Under the pieces are notes generated by a model. That model saw only the letters and a program-made list of their open reading frames with translations. It did no database searches and had not been told where the DNA came from. DNA of 64,000 bases from Eonycteris spelaea. Lineage: Eukaryota; Chordata; Mammalia; Chiroptera; Pteropodidae. Both the position numbers and the translations under genes were made by a program. Positions 1 through 11,584 of this stretch are shown one piece after another. The stretch is from NCBI GenBank assembly GCA_003508835.1, contig PUFA01000116.1, positions 496,001 through 560,000 of the forward strand, in the 5' to 3' direction. The first letter of the stretch is position 1, and every line of letters starts with the position of its first letter.

Positions 1-41
1 CCAGGTCTGGATAAGTGCTTCTCCACCTCCACTGACTGAAC

Positions 42-215
42 TCCCCGGGGAGCTTTACAAAGGTCGATGGCTCGATCTCACCCCCAGAGAGTCCCGAATA
101 GTTGATCTGGGGTGAGGTCCATTCTGGGGTGAGGCCTGCGCATTTTTTGATAAGATTTCTCCCCCGCGCCGCCCCCACCAGGCCATTCCAGAGTACAGCG
201 AGCTGAGTTGAGACC
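42..215. mobile_element. MER5A-like hAT-Charlie nonautonomous DNA transposon fossil
   Basis: This short stretch contains the hallmark internal text of MER5-type elements: a CCCCGGGGAGCTTT block, a run of CACCCCCAGAGAGT and a TCTGGGGTGAGG block, in the order expected of MER5A. The element is a nonautonomous hAT derivative and encodes nothing. Terminal inverted repeats are decayed, so the ends are approximate and orientation is not assigned. The family name comes from recalled consensus text, not a search. Confidence 0.55.
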
Positions 216-599
216 AACCTACGGAGAGCCTAGATGACCAGAACTGTGCAGCCATGAACAGGAATAGGGAACATAGGTGATGTTGGTTTGGAGGAAACAG
301 GAAGTCCTTCCAGGCCCAGTGGGACCGCTGTTGGTGGCACTTCCAAGTGAAGGGCCCAGTAAATATCAGAAGTGAAGTCTAGGCATTGTTGAGGAGGTTA
401 CATTAGAAATGCCGTTTTCAGGGTTTTTGGCGTAGCGATGATCCTTGGAAATGGCTGTTCTGAGTGTTGTGTGAAAGTAGGTTGGGTGTTCAGCAAGCAG
501 TAAGTCAAGAAATTATTCCAGGGGACAGAAAGAGATGAATATGGGCCAGTGCTAGAACCTCAGGAATGCTGACAGGTCACATGTGGCAGCCAGCTTGGG

Positions 600-940
600 C
601 CGCCACACCACAGACCCTGTGGCTTCAGCGAGACGTTTGTTTCTCACAGAGTGGAGTCTGGGAAGGCGCTGGGTTTCACACGACAGCTCACCTCCTGGCT
701 TTCAGAAGGCTGTATTCTTGCCGAGTCCAAACGAGGCAGGGACAGAGTGAGATCTCTGGTGGCGGCTCTTCTTGTAAGGACACTAATCCTATAGGACCAG
801 GGCTCTACCCCATGACCTCACTTAACCTCATTACCCACCTCCCAAAGGCCCATCTCCAGATTCAGCCTCATTGGAGGTTAGGGCTTCAACAAATGACTTT
901 GGGAGGGACATATTCAGTCCCCCGGAGCACGTAGCTTTCT
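600..940 (-). mobile_element. MaLR-type (MST/MLT-like) LTR fossil, antisense
   Basis: Reading the minus strand gives the typical order of a mammalian apparent LTR retrotransposon (ERVL-MaLR) LTR: a start resembling GACTGAAT...TCCC, a 'gccctaacc' block, a 'gaggtcatggggt' block, then 'ggactagtgtccttacaag' about 170 bases in, and a weak 'ctgtgagaaac' block near the other end. It is a solitary, heavily mutated LTR with no internal coding sequence. The apparent ORF over it is not a gene. Confidence 0.55.
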
Positions 941-1904
941 GTGCCTCAGGGCGTCCCCAAACTCTGATTCCCTTGAAGCCCAGGTGAAGAGAATTTCAGT
1001 AGAGAAAGTCAGAGTTGACTCAGTGTCCTTTGCTTATGCTGATTGGTTTCCTCTGAGTTTATACTAACCAACATGGATGCTGAGGACTTTGCTTCCTTTT
1101 TTTTAAGGTTGGCTTTAGCCCAGCTAAGCAATTTAATACTGAAACAAGGAAGGGACTGTTGCTTGCACACTCAGGTTTTTCCCTACTGAGGGAAAATATG
1201 GTGATATTCGTTCATTATATTATTTGTCCCTTTTTCAGAAAGGGACTGGGGCCTACTACAAAAGGAAATGGAGATCCTTTGGCTGAAATTCAAAATTCTC
1301 TTCCTGCAGAAAAGGCCTAGGCGGCTTCGAATTTGTTTTGTTTGGTTGTTTTTGCTATGCTTGTCTTCATTTTTTTATTTTACCTTCCTAAGACTCCACC
1401 TCCTCTTTTAATAGAATGAATACAAGAAATGTCTTAGGATGCACAGTTTCAGTTTGCATCAGGCGTGCAATTGTTGGCTGGTGGTATCAATTTATTTTCT
1501 AGTAAGTCCCCCAGGTAGGCATGATATAATTTAAATCTCTTAAGAGAAAAAATATATCCTAAAAAACTCAGTAGGATCTGTAACAGATCTGCTATTATCT
1601 CACTTTCCTCAGTTCTAATAATCATTGGAAAGTCCTATTGAGAGGTAGGCCTTAAAATAGTTTTCTTCAATCCTATAAAATTTAAATAGCGAAAACTGGC
1701 CAAAAGTTTCTGAAAACACAGTTAACAACAGTTTTAGCGGTTCTACTCTAACCAAAACATTCCTTCTTTCCTCTTTCTAGTCATACCCATCTTACCCTGC
1801 GTAAGCTAATATCTACTCTTCTGATTTAAGGGCAATCACCCAGTGCCTTAATAAGTATTGACACTCAGAGAGTTACCCTCTCCAGCCAGCCCCTCACTTT
1901 CTGT

Positions 1905-2285
1905 CATGGACTGCATTGTGTCACCCCAAAGGTCATGTCAAAGTCCTAACCTCTAGTACTTCAGAATGTGACTATATTTGAAGGTAGGGTTTTTAAAAAG
2001 GAATCAAGTTAAAATGAGGTCATATGGGTGGGTCTTAATCCAATAACACTGGTGTCCTTATAAGATTAGGACACTGGAACACACAGAGGAAAGACCTCGG
2101 GAGGACACATCAAGAAGGCAGGCATCCACAAGTCCGGGAGGAAGACCTCGGAAGAAACAGATCCAGCGGAGACCTCGATCTAAGACTTCTGGCCCCAGAA
2201 TTGTGAGGAGATAAATTTCTGGTCTTTTAAGCCACCCAGCATTGGGTACTCTGTTCCAGCAGCCTGAGTAGACTCATGCACCTTC
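1905..2285 (+). mobile_element. MLT1/MST-like solitary LTR (ERVL-MaLR)
   Basis: Sense-strand MaLR LTR landmarks are in order: 'ctgcattgtgtcacccc', 'gtcaaagtcctaacctc', 'gaatgtgactatatttg', 'gtgtccttataagattagg', then 'gacttctggccccagaattgtgag' shortened by decay, 'ataaatttctg' (the LTR polyadenylation zone), 'taagccacccag' and a terminal 'cagcctgagtagactcatg'. It is an old LTR without internal viral genes, and it provides a potential but unproven polyadenylation signal (AATAAA-like) on the plus strand. Confidence 0.75.
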
Positions 2286-5200
2286 TACTGGAGGCTCTAG
2301 ATCATGTACTTACTCTCGCTCAAAGGAAGTGGGGGACCGACAGGCTTTAAGAGCTGCGGTAGGGGGAAATATTATATGTCACCCCTCTCTGCTGAAAGCT
2401 GACGTCACAGGTGTGGCACCACATGACACTCATCCTTCTAGCTCTGGGAGTAGGTCCTGCTCAGCTGTCTGTCCTCTCCTGCCCGGTCCCCTTGAGGTCA
2501 ATGGAAAACATTCTTGAAATCTGGAGAGGGCAACACCTGTAGCTGTTGGTTTCCTTTGTGGAACTAACTCTCTGTAAGTGTATTCTCAGCTTGAATTTTA
2601 GTCTCCCCTCCCCGCATTCTTATTTGATTATATAAATACTTTATGATAACTAGAAAAAATTTTGGAAATTCAGAACAACTATTATTATATTCTAGACTTT
2701 TAAACAGTATATTTTTATAACCAATTAAAAAATCAGAAACAAAAAAAATCAGAAAATATTTTAATTCCTCAATATGTTTTTATATTTCTTTTTTGATTTT
2801 TCTTCATGTAATATGGTATTGGGCCATCTTACTTAAACTTTTATAAACATTCTATTACATAAAGGTGCACGGTTTATTTAAACTTTTCTAGTTTATTTAA
2901 AGTAAACCTTGTTTCAGTATTAAATAAATGTATCAAAGACCATATCTGTTTAAAATGTATCTGGACGCTACCTGAACTTAACTTTGCAGAGTTGGTCTAC
3001 TTCACACTCCCAAAGGTCATCACACCCATAAGCCACCTGAATACACACTTGGAACCTTTTCTAGTGCGGTGGTTTCTCATTGGGTTTGTTGCTGATTTTG
3101 ATGATGATGTTGAGTGGGGAGGAGCGTGAGCAGTGGCTCTGTCTGTCTCTCTCCATTTCTCTGTCCTCAGAGCTATCTGTCTTATTTGTCTCTTTCATCT
3201 CTTTTTCTTCCTACCACATTTGTTGCCTCAGTCTTGGCTGATTCTCTTCTCCGTCCTAGTTGGGGCATATTTCTTGCTGAGGTGAGAAGTCTGATGCCAG
3301 TAGGAAAAGACACACTAATCATGACAGGATGAGGCCCAAGAGAGGACAAACTTAGCGTATAGTCAGGCGAAGGCAAGAGAGACAGAATATCTGGGCACTT
3401 TTAGGACAAATAATGGCCAAAGGTTAGTGCCACCTGAGGTACAGCAAATTACACCACTCACCTCATGCTTGGGTTTTAGAGGGTTCAAGGCAGCTGCACG
3501 AAGAAAAGGTGCTACAGCAAATAGGAAACTAAAATATAATAATGAGAGTTCACATAAAGCACTTGAAACAATGTCCAGCCATAGTTGTTGCTCAGTAATG
3601 TCAAGATATCACCATCATCGTTGTCGTCATCACCATCACCACCACCCCATCATCATCATTATCACATCATCGTCATCCTTGTTATTCTGCTGCCCTTTGG
3701 GGAATCCCTTTTTTCGTACCGTCTTTCACAGTTGCTACTATTCCTAGGTTCTATTAGTCCAGGCTTCCAGTGATACTCATTTGAATCAAGGTGTTGACTT
3801 TCTAAGTGGAAAATACACCACAAAAACATTATTTTCATTTCATATTCAAATTTTCGCTTTGCTACCACCTGACCTTTCCCTGTGCGAGGCGAACTGAGAA
3901 ACAACGGGGTGCGCGTAGTCGCCATACAGCACTGTAGAACTTCACATTTCTGAGCTCGTCGCATTTATTTAGAGTAAAAACCTAAGATCGTTTTTTCTGC
4001 CTAAGTCTAACCTCTCTGTGATGATGTGATGAAGGAAGGCTTTCAGAATTTTACATAACCTAGACCGGGTATTCCAAACACAGGTTCATCCCATGGCCAG
4101 ATGGCTAGAATAAATGATCACATCAGGGCCAGGGTAAACAGTGCACACCTGTCTCAAGGGGGCGGCAGCTGGTCACCTACAGCAGCCATATCCGTCTGAT
4201 TTTCAACAGAAGCAATTCTGTGTTTTTTTCCTGAAGTCTCCCATTTTTAAAATCTTGGAAACTAATTTGCAAATTTCTTAACATTGTGAGAGGTGAGCAA
4301 AACACTTCTGTAAACCAGCGGTGTGCAACCTCTGACTCGAGGGGCGCAAATTTCGCATTCACAGAATCTTTTACCCCTTTTGGTCTTTGCTGAATTTCTA
4401 ATGACAGAGCCCAGGCTGTGCTGCCCTGAAGATGTCTTTACCGTGGGTAGAGTCCCCCGCCCTCCTCCCCAAAGAAGTGAAGAGGTTGCCTCCTTTTCTT
4501 TCCAGTCTCTTCCTACCAACCGAGAACTGCAACTGTGCCAAGAAATTTTGGTAGGGAATTGTACAAATCCTCCTTAGGAAGGAATTATACGTGAAGTGTT
4601 CAAGCAAAACAGTAATTCCATTTATAAAAGTAATTTCTCATCTATTCCAAAAGAATTTGCTAGCAAGGGATACAACAGAAGAAATAATTAAGGCAGAATG
4701 TTTCTGATCTTTGTATTTGAGGCGAGAAATGGAGTTAGCTTTCGTATGAAAACAGAAGTTAAAAAAAAGATGTGACATACATCAAAACACTCATTTTAAG
4801 AAATGCTATTTTCTACCCTTTGTTAAAGGAGTGAAAATATATCCAAAAGTAGCAAGAGGATTGCTTTAGTATTGTACTTTGTTTACATTCTAAAATCTCT
4901 AGTTTTACTTATTAATGTAATATATCTAGCAGCTAAATTCCAGCATGCAATTTTTGTACAAGGATATACAATTCATTCTTAGGTTGACGTGCAATTATTG
5001 ACTGTCTTGTGGTTAATTTGTTGAAGAAAAACATATCTTGTTGTATTGTCTTCTTAGTATTAACATTAAGAGGATGACAAAAAATAAAAACACCCTTACA
5101 GTGGGAATTGATAACAGAACCTTTGGAACAAAAAAAGTATTACTTTTTTTATATCCCCAGTGAGAGCTAAGAGCTTGGAACACTGTTGGGTTGCCAAATG

Positions 5201-6119
5201 GTCAAAACAAAGGACAACTGCTCCCTTTGGAAAAGTAGCTGGCAGTAAAGAATTAGCTGTAATAAAACATATGTAAGGTCTTGTGTTCTTTTATTAGATT
5301 TTAATCTTTATTTAAAGGTTGGACATCTATCCCAATCTTTTATTGATAATACTAATACTATATTATGGGTAATAATTATGGTAGTTCAAATATTATAATG
5401 CTACTGTTAATTAATGAGTAAGCTCGTGTGTGTTGAATGTAAAGGATATTTTGATTTTTAAAAAACTTTATCCAGAGTTTTCTTTCTTGATGGCCATGTT
5501 TCTCATAAATTTCTCATAAAAAATTTACATCTATGCTTTCTGTACATAGATGACATAGTATATTTTCTTCCCAATCTGTTGCCTAAAATGTATTTAAAGG
5601 CTGGACTTTAAAATTATTTTACTGATGAAATATGCATTTGGTAAAGTAATAAAAATGAGCACAATGCTTTGCATATAAACATGCAAATGTTTGAGCACAA
5701 GACTTGCATATATTCAAGAAATTTTTAAAATGTTATTTGAGTGAAATGTTTATTTGTCCCATTTCCCTGTAATAGTGCAAAGGAATTTCAGATAATTACT
5801 ATTGTAAAAAATGTAAATTTAGCGTTAAATTTTTCGCTTTTATAATCTACATTTTACCGGTAGATCTTAACAGTTTGGGAGGAGTAGAGCAGTTGGTCAT
5901 TGTTCAAATGCATCACCTTGTTCCGGGTGGGGGAGGCAGTGTTAACATAATTTGAATAGCCACGTAGTAAAAATTAAAACATTACGTTTACTGGCCACTT
6001 TTAGGAAAAGTCCTAAGCCAATGTGCACGGAGGAATAACGACGAAGAGAGTCGACACATGGATAAGTGTTGCTTAAGCAGAGCTTGCGCACCAACACCCA
6101 TTTTGGAGACCTGGACTGG
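2286..6119. other. Intergenic, AT-rich; no gene recognised
   Basis: No coding gene or RNA gene is recognisable here. A plausible MIR 3' end ('aagcacttgaaacaatgtccagc', about 3555-3600) precedes a trinucleotide repeat at 3605-3680. Positions 4600-5850 are AT-rich without repeat landmarks that I can name. Short ORFs, including a His-rich one over the trinucleotide repeat, have no family resemblance. Confidence 0.6.
3605..3680 (+). repeat. (CAT/ATC)n imperfect trinucleotide microsatellite
   Basis: An imperfect run of CAC/CAT/ATC triplets spans roughly 75 bases. In one frame it would read as poly-His, which explains the spurious His-rich ORF here. Confidence 0.85.
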
Positions 6120-6870
6120 AGCAGTACGGAAGCAGCGTGCGCGCGGCCCGGGGGGAGGCAGGACGGCCGCGGGCGCAGAGCCGCGTGAGCGCGTCGCGGC
6201 GCTCGCTTCGCTGCCCGCGCCTGGAGGCGGCCGCCGTGGGGGCAGGTACGGGGAAGACGCGCGCCGGGCGGGGCGGGAGGAGCTCGCGCTCGCCCCGGGC
6301 CTGCAGCCCCGGGGCGGCGGCCACGGGGATCCTTCCGCCGCCCGCGGGTCCTTCCGCGCCAAGTAGTGCGCCGGCGGCGGCATCCGCAAAGGCGGGCCGC
6401 GGGGCCGCGTCCCCGTTCCTCCCGAGGAGCGGCGCGACGGCGGCCTTGGCAGCGGAGGGCCGCGTCTGGGTGGCGGCGCGCGACGCCGGGCCCCGGAGGC
6501 AGGTGTCCCGGCCGCCCACCCCGCGCGGGCAGAAAGAGGAAGCCGCCGGCCGGGCCCGCGGGCCGCTCGCCGGGCCTGGCAGGGCGGGGGCGCTCTGGCT
6601 CGCGGAGGCGCGTGACCTCGTTCGTCCCAAAGTGGATTTGACAGGTTGTCAGTCCGGCTCCCCGCCCCCACCGTCTTCCGGGTCCCCGGCCCGGCCTCAG
6701 GGGCCCCGGGGCCGCCCGCTCTCCCCCTCGGCCTCCCATTGGCCCGCTCCCCTTCGGCGACTCTCCCTCCCATTGGTCTCCCGGCCTGGCACCCCGCCTC
6801 GGCCTCCCATTGGCCCTCTCGCCTCCGCCTCGGACCCCCATTGGTCCGGCGCCTTGCCCCTCAACAATCC
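6120..6870. promoter_or_regulatory. CpG island with four regularly spaced CCAAT (NF-Y) boxes
   Basis: The segment is very GC-rich with dense CpG and no TATA box, sharply different from the AT-rich DNA on its left. Its right end carries four inverted CCAAT boxes (ATTGG) at 6738-6742, 6772-6776, 6809-6813 and 6840-6844, spaced 34, 37 and 31 bases, i.e. about three helical turns. This arrangement is typical of NF-Y-driven TATA-less promoters. No coding exon is recognised on either strand, so the transcript, if any, is unknown. A lncRNA upstream of and divergent from KMT2C (in human possibly LINC01003, from memory) is the obvious candidate. Long ORFs in this island exist in several frames on both strands and reflect the lack of AT-rich stop codons. 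Confidence 0.7.
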
Positions 6871-6934
6871 CTCTGGGACCTCGGGCTGCCCTCGCCAAGG
6901 GCTGGTGATTCCTGCGAGCTCTGCAGGCGCCTGC

Positions 6935-7091
6935 CTTGGTTTTGCTTCCCCCCCCCCTTTTTTTACACGCCTACAGCACCAGGTCTTCCTAGGTGGTCTC
7001 CCATCGGAGTACTAACCAGGCCGGCCCTTAGCTTCCGAGAACAGACGGGATCCGATGTGTTCAGGGTGGCGGCCGTAGGCTTGGTTTTGCT
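6935..7091 (-). mobile_element. 5S rRNA-derived SINE (megabat MEG-R-like), with TSD
   Basis: On the minus strand, 7080 to 6969 reads as a nearly complete 5S rRNA gene copy: a 5' GCCTACGGCC, the 'tcggaagctaag' core, 'ctggttagtact' and a 3' GGTGCTGTAGGC. An A-rich/G-rich tail follows (T/C-run at 6947-6968 on the plus strand). A perfect 12-base direct repeat CTTGGTTTTGCT flanks the unit at 6935-6946 and 7080-7091 (its first base is shared with the element end), which shows target-primed retroposition. The 3' half carries substitutions shared with the copies at 39.1 and 60.8 kb, so this is a SINE and not a 5S gene. Confidence 0.85.
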
Positions 7092-10000
7092 CCTGTCACT
7101 CTCCTAGTCTCTGCTCCCAGTGCTTACTGTCTCCCTTCCGTCCCTTTTCATGCTCTGCTTCCCCCGCGCGGAGCCAGAGCCCCCGAGCCCGGCTGCACCC
7201 CGCCTCCCCTGCTCTGCCTGAGCCTGGGGCTGGGTATCCAGCGCTGCTGCCCACACGCATGTCTCCTGCCTCTTTCCTCTTTGCGCCACTTCGCCTCTTC
7301 CTTTTTTTCCCTGAAATAAGGCAGCGATTGCCTTCTTCAGGTTTGTTCCCGGTGTCCAGTCTGCAAGGTCCTTGGCGCTTCACCCTTTCCTGGTCCCTCT
7401 CCTGAGTTCCGCTTCCCTTCGCGGCCTTCTGCCTGCTTCCCTGAATTCGGCCAAGGGGAACGGACCTCCCAGCATAACCATAGAGGCGGCAGGGATAAAC
7501 ATGATTAATACGCATTTTAAGATGGTTATTGCTTTGGGTTTTTGAAATGAGAAATGAACTGGGATGCCCACATTGACCCGGGCCTAGGATCAAGATTGAG
7601 TTCTTAAAGGACAAAATGAGACTGCAATGACAAAGTTGATTATCCCAGCAACAAAATCATTTTTTCCTGGGGAAATTACTCATATCGCTAGTTTATGCAG
7701 TATTGTTTTTCTAACAAGTTAAACTGTTTTTAAATTTGTGCTGGTTTTGTAAATGCTTTAAGCAAGGCAGAGGTTTGGAGCTAATCCCCACGCAAGTGTT
7801 TGGGCTTCAAAAAAAGAAAAGAAAACAGTAGATTATTCACATAAAGAAACTCAAGCTTTTTCAAGGTCATTAAAGGGGGCGATCTCAAACTTAAACCCCT
7901 CCTGAAGAGGTCCCTTGGCAGGAGAGTCCGTCCTCGCTCCATAACGCGATGTGGAAAACCAGACACAGGCCGCGTTCCCACCTCTGGCCAGGTCCTGACA
8001 AAGCCCCCACCACGGCCCCCAAAGCCCTGCCCGCCAGGATTTTGAGGCCTCTCTGGACACACTGACCGTCTTTCTGCCAAGCAGTTTCTCACAGGGCTTT
8101 TGCATTTGCTGTGGCGACCTGTCTGGATCAGCTTTCCTTCAGACTTCTCACATGGCTTAGCTCACCTGCTCCCCTGGGAGGCATTTCTGACCCATGTGTA
8201 ACTTGGAACCCCTCCCACTGGACCAAGACAGTTATTTTCTGTCATAGCACCTAGTTACCTTCTTCAGTCTGAATCATCTCGTTTATTTACTGGTTATCAA
8301 CTGTTCCCCTTCTCAGCCTGCACCATTCACACGTGAGCTCCTGGCCACAGGGGCCTTTTCTGTGTTTCTTCAGAGCTGTATCTCAGAGTCAGTGAGCCCT
8401 TGCTGGACCCATGAATGGTGCCTTAGCTGTGATCAGAGGGACCGACCAAACCGTCCTTCAAGTTTGGTTCTGTCAACATCCAATAGACACACCTATAAGT
8501 AGGAGAGTTGGGGAAATAGCTGTTCTCTTTGTCAGGATTTTGTTTCTTTGAGTTGTGAGCTTTATTTCTGGCTCTCTGACAAGGAGAGTGAAGAAAGAAG
8601 GCTCCTTGCCACAGGCTACCCTCTGCCCTCCCCCTTTCTGGCAGTTTCCAGCAGGTTGTCACTGCCTTGCCGGCACCCTGACCCCAGGTGGACAGATACT
8701 TGGCAGGGTGTGGCTTCTTCCTCCAGGGCAGCCGCAGAGGTGGTGACTTCTGAAGGCTGGGGTGGGGGAAGGGACCGAGTTCCTGTTCGCTGTCACCCTC
8801 GTGCCCAGCTGGGCCTCTGTCACGGCTCCACCTTGGGCAGTGAAGCAGGACAGAGGGAAGACCCTCCTCTTCCCCCTTCCTCCCTGTCGCGTTCTCCTGG
8901 GGCTTCGGTTCAGCAGCTGCCATAGCCTCACCTTTTCCAGGAGTCTTCCTGCAGGGACTCGTCCTCTCTACCTGCTGAGGCCCAGAGGGCCCAGACCTGT
9001 TGCGGAAAAACGAAATCTAGTCCTAGCCGCCCCTAGCAGCAGGCGGAGGCCAGTAACTGTCTGGGTCTCCATGCCCTCTCTGCCTTTGCCTGTGCTGTTC
9101 ATTCATGGTTTCAGGGGTATGGACAGCCGTCCGCCAAAACCAGAAAACCCTGTGGCTTCCCCTCGGGGCCGCAGAGAGGCTGCTGGGAACAGTAAGGCTG
9201 CAGCTCCCTAACTGATGCTCAGTGGGAGTGCCCGGGACCGAGGCATCTCCGCGGAGCCCGCGAGGGGTTGGCTCCCGAGTGTGTGCGGAACCGGAGTCTG
9301 AGTGCATCCGCAGCGGGTGCCCAGCAGTGCCCCGTACGTCATTAGCACAGTGCGTGGCACACGGGGGCGGCTGGCAAGGGTGACCGTGCTGTTGGCAGCA
9401 CAGAGAACACAGGGTGGGAGAGTTAGCCAGGCCCGAAAGGCGTTCATCTCAGGTCCCTCATCCACCACTGAGTACTAGCGTTAGGACCTCAGACAAGTCA
9501 TGGAACTCATGCCATCTTAGAAGTGGAGGATTAGAGGGCAAGGTGCTCAGGCCTCCATCGGACAGACTGGGAAACTGGCACCTGCAGGGGTTGGGCCAGT
9601 CTTGGTTCCTTCCTCTGGGAAGCGGGGCTGATGACACTGGCCTCGTCTACACTGGCCCCGTCTACACTCCGGGTTGTTATGTGGATCAGCAATAATGGCT
9701 CTACTAAGGGCTTGGAAAGTAACTCAAATGCTATCCCTGTGCTAGGCATTTTATTTTTATTGTTAATATAGTAATAATGTCTTATTAAGAGAAGGGAAGA
9801 GTACATTCAAAGGGTAAGTTTACTTGGCTCCTAGAAATGAATAATAACACCCGAGAAAGAGCAAAATGAGTGTGTGCACGCGTGGGTGCCCATGGTCTTG
9901 TTTGGTGAAGTGGGTGGGGAAGGTGTCCCAGAGCAGTTCAGGTGTGGCCCTCGCTCCACCTTTAGGGAGTGGAGGAGGGCGTGGCCCTTGGGCCCAAGGC

Positions 10001-11584
10001 AGGGTGTGATCGTCAGTTATAAAATGAAAGTTATCTTTCCTTGAGTGACTTTCAGAAGAGGGAAGTCGCTCTCCCAGGAGGCCTGATCTCCCATGAGAGA
10101 AACGCCCTGTTTCAGAGTGATGTTAGATTCATGGCTTAACCTCCTGTGTTCCTTCAGTTCCTCTGTTGAACAGCTACCAAGGCAGGGGTGTCTGGGAGAG
10201 GTTTAGAGGAGGAAATATCTGTGAGGGAAGAGAGAGGACAGAGTGAGGAAGCAAACAGATCTGTCCCGGGGGAAGAGAGCTCCTGGGGGTGGGGTGCCTG
10301 GAAGGTCTGCAGGTCTGAGGTGGTTGGGGCCAGGCTGATGGGACTGCTGGGGCCCTAATTCCCTGCCCAGCGGGCTGGTGTGGGATTCAGAGATAGGTGC
10401 TTAGTGAGGCACAGCCCAGGCCACATGAGGTCTGACTGGGGCACTTGCGCTGTCCCACACTGTTCCCTGAGGTTTCAGAATGGCTTCGGTCATTGGTTCA
10501 TTCATTCAGCTGAGCCGCTGCTACCACATGTCACTTGTCAGTTGCTGTCTCTAATGGAAGCGTGAGATCCTTGTCTTCCCCAGCTACCTTCCATCTAATT
10601 TCTAACATCTTAAAACGGCAAGTTTGCCTGATGGGGATTCCTTGCCTGTTGCCCCAGTTGAGTTCTGGTATTGGGCGGTGCTTAAGGCGGGCGAGGCACT
10701 TACTAAATGTTCAAATAGAATGAAACCTACGGAACCCCTTGATGATTAGAAGTCTAGCTACATTCCCTCCCAGGAGTCTCCACTGTTTATGCAGAATGAG
10801 GGGCAAGTTTTCACTGTCAGTACTTCTAGAAGCCTATTATTCGATTAAGTCCAAAGTAAGAGCGTATGAGAGTTCAGGAGATAAGAGGAAACACTTTATG
10901 AAAGCAAAAAGCTGAAGAGATCGGTAGAGAGTGGAAAAACGAAAGAAGAAAAATTTAATTTATTAAAAGGAAATCCAGATGTTGGGGGGGGGTGGAAATA
11001 GGGAATTATCTCCCTGAAACTGCCAGGAACAGTAAACTTATCCAAGGTGGAAAAGAATAAAGTTGAGCAGGTATTTGAAGAAGCCATAGATGAAATAAAG
11101 GGCAAAGAAGATTAATTACTCATTGTAATGAGAACCCATAGAAACAAGTGGAAAAGTAGAAACCACGGGCAAAGAAATTAAGAAATGGGTGAGAAATAAA
11201 TGATTAGGAATAAACCAGTGAGAAACATAACACAGAGAAAATGAAATGCGGGAGGGCGGAGAAAAGCAATCATACCTAATGAATTTGTAATATAATAGAA
11301 AACGAAGTAAAGTGTAACAAAAAGGCAAGTAGGAATATTTTTTCTGAATGTTGCATTATTATTTCTACATTTTAAATCAACAATTTTCTCATTTTCTAGT
11401 GCATGTGTCTATCATAGCAGAGAGCAAAATAAAAATTTACACAGAAATAGGAAATCTTAATTTCTGACTGTCGCTTTAGCAAGTCAGGCTCTGTGGATGT
11501 ACCTTTGTGGTGTGACGCAAAGTCTGAATAAAGGCTTTAAATTTCAATAAAGAAATAATGTAACCCAGTAGCAGAAAATCCCAA
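7092..11584. other. Intergenic; L2 fragment, otherwise no recognisable gene
   Basis: Apart from the L2-like fragment listed separately, nothing here matches a gene family. Positions 8550-9210 contain ORFs in several frames of a GC-moderate stretch, and their translations look random (Pro/Arg/Leu-rich, no domain). Positions 10850-11340 are A/G-rich on the plus strand and unclassified. Confidence 0.5.
8085..8415 (+). mobile_element. L2-like LINE 3' end fragment
   Basis: The text follows the well-known L2 3' region: a degenerate 'gcctctgctgtggc..gacc' opening, 'ggaggcatttctgaccc', 'ctgtcatagcaccta', 'tttatttactggttat', and 'gtgagctcctggccacaggggcc' shortened by decay. It then ends near 'tctcagagtcagtgagcc'. 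Identity is low, as expected for this old family, and boundaries are approximate. Confidence 0.5.

Noticed and set aside
3427..3747. His-rich ORF (metal-binding-like)
   Set aside because: It is the translation of a CAT/CAC trinucleotide microsatellite.
5942..6898. 318-aa minus-strand ORF and several 150-290-aa ORFs on both strands of the 6-7 kb CpG island
   Set aside because: Composition is Arg/Gly/Pro/Ala in every frame, all frames are open because GC-rich DNA lacks stops, and no domain or family resemblance is visible.
6969..7080. Functional 5S rRNA gene
   Set aside because: Substitutions shared with two other dispersed copies, a target-site duplication and an A-rich tail show a SINE and not a 5S gene. 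The same reasoning applies at 39130-39246 and 60799-60913.
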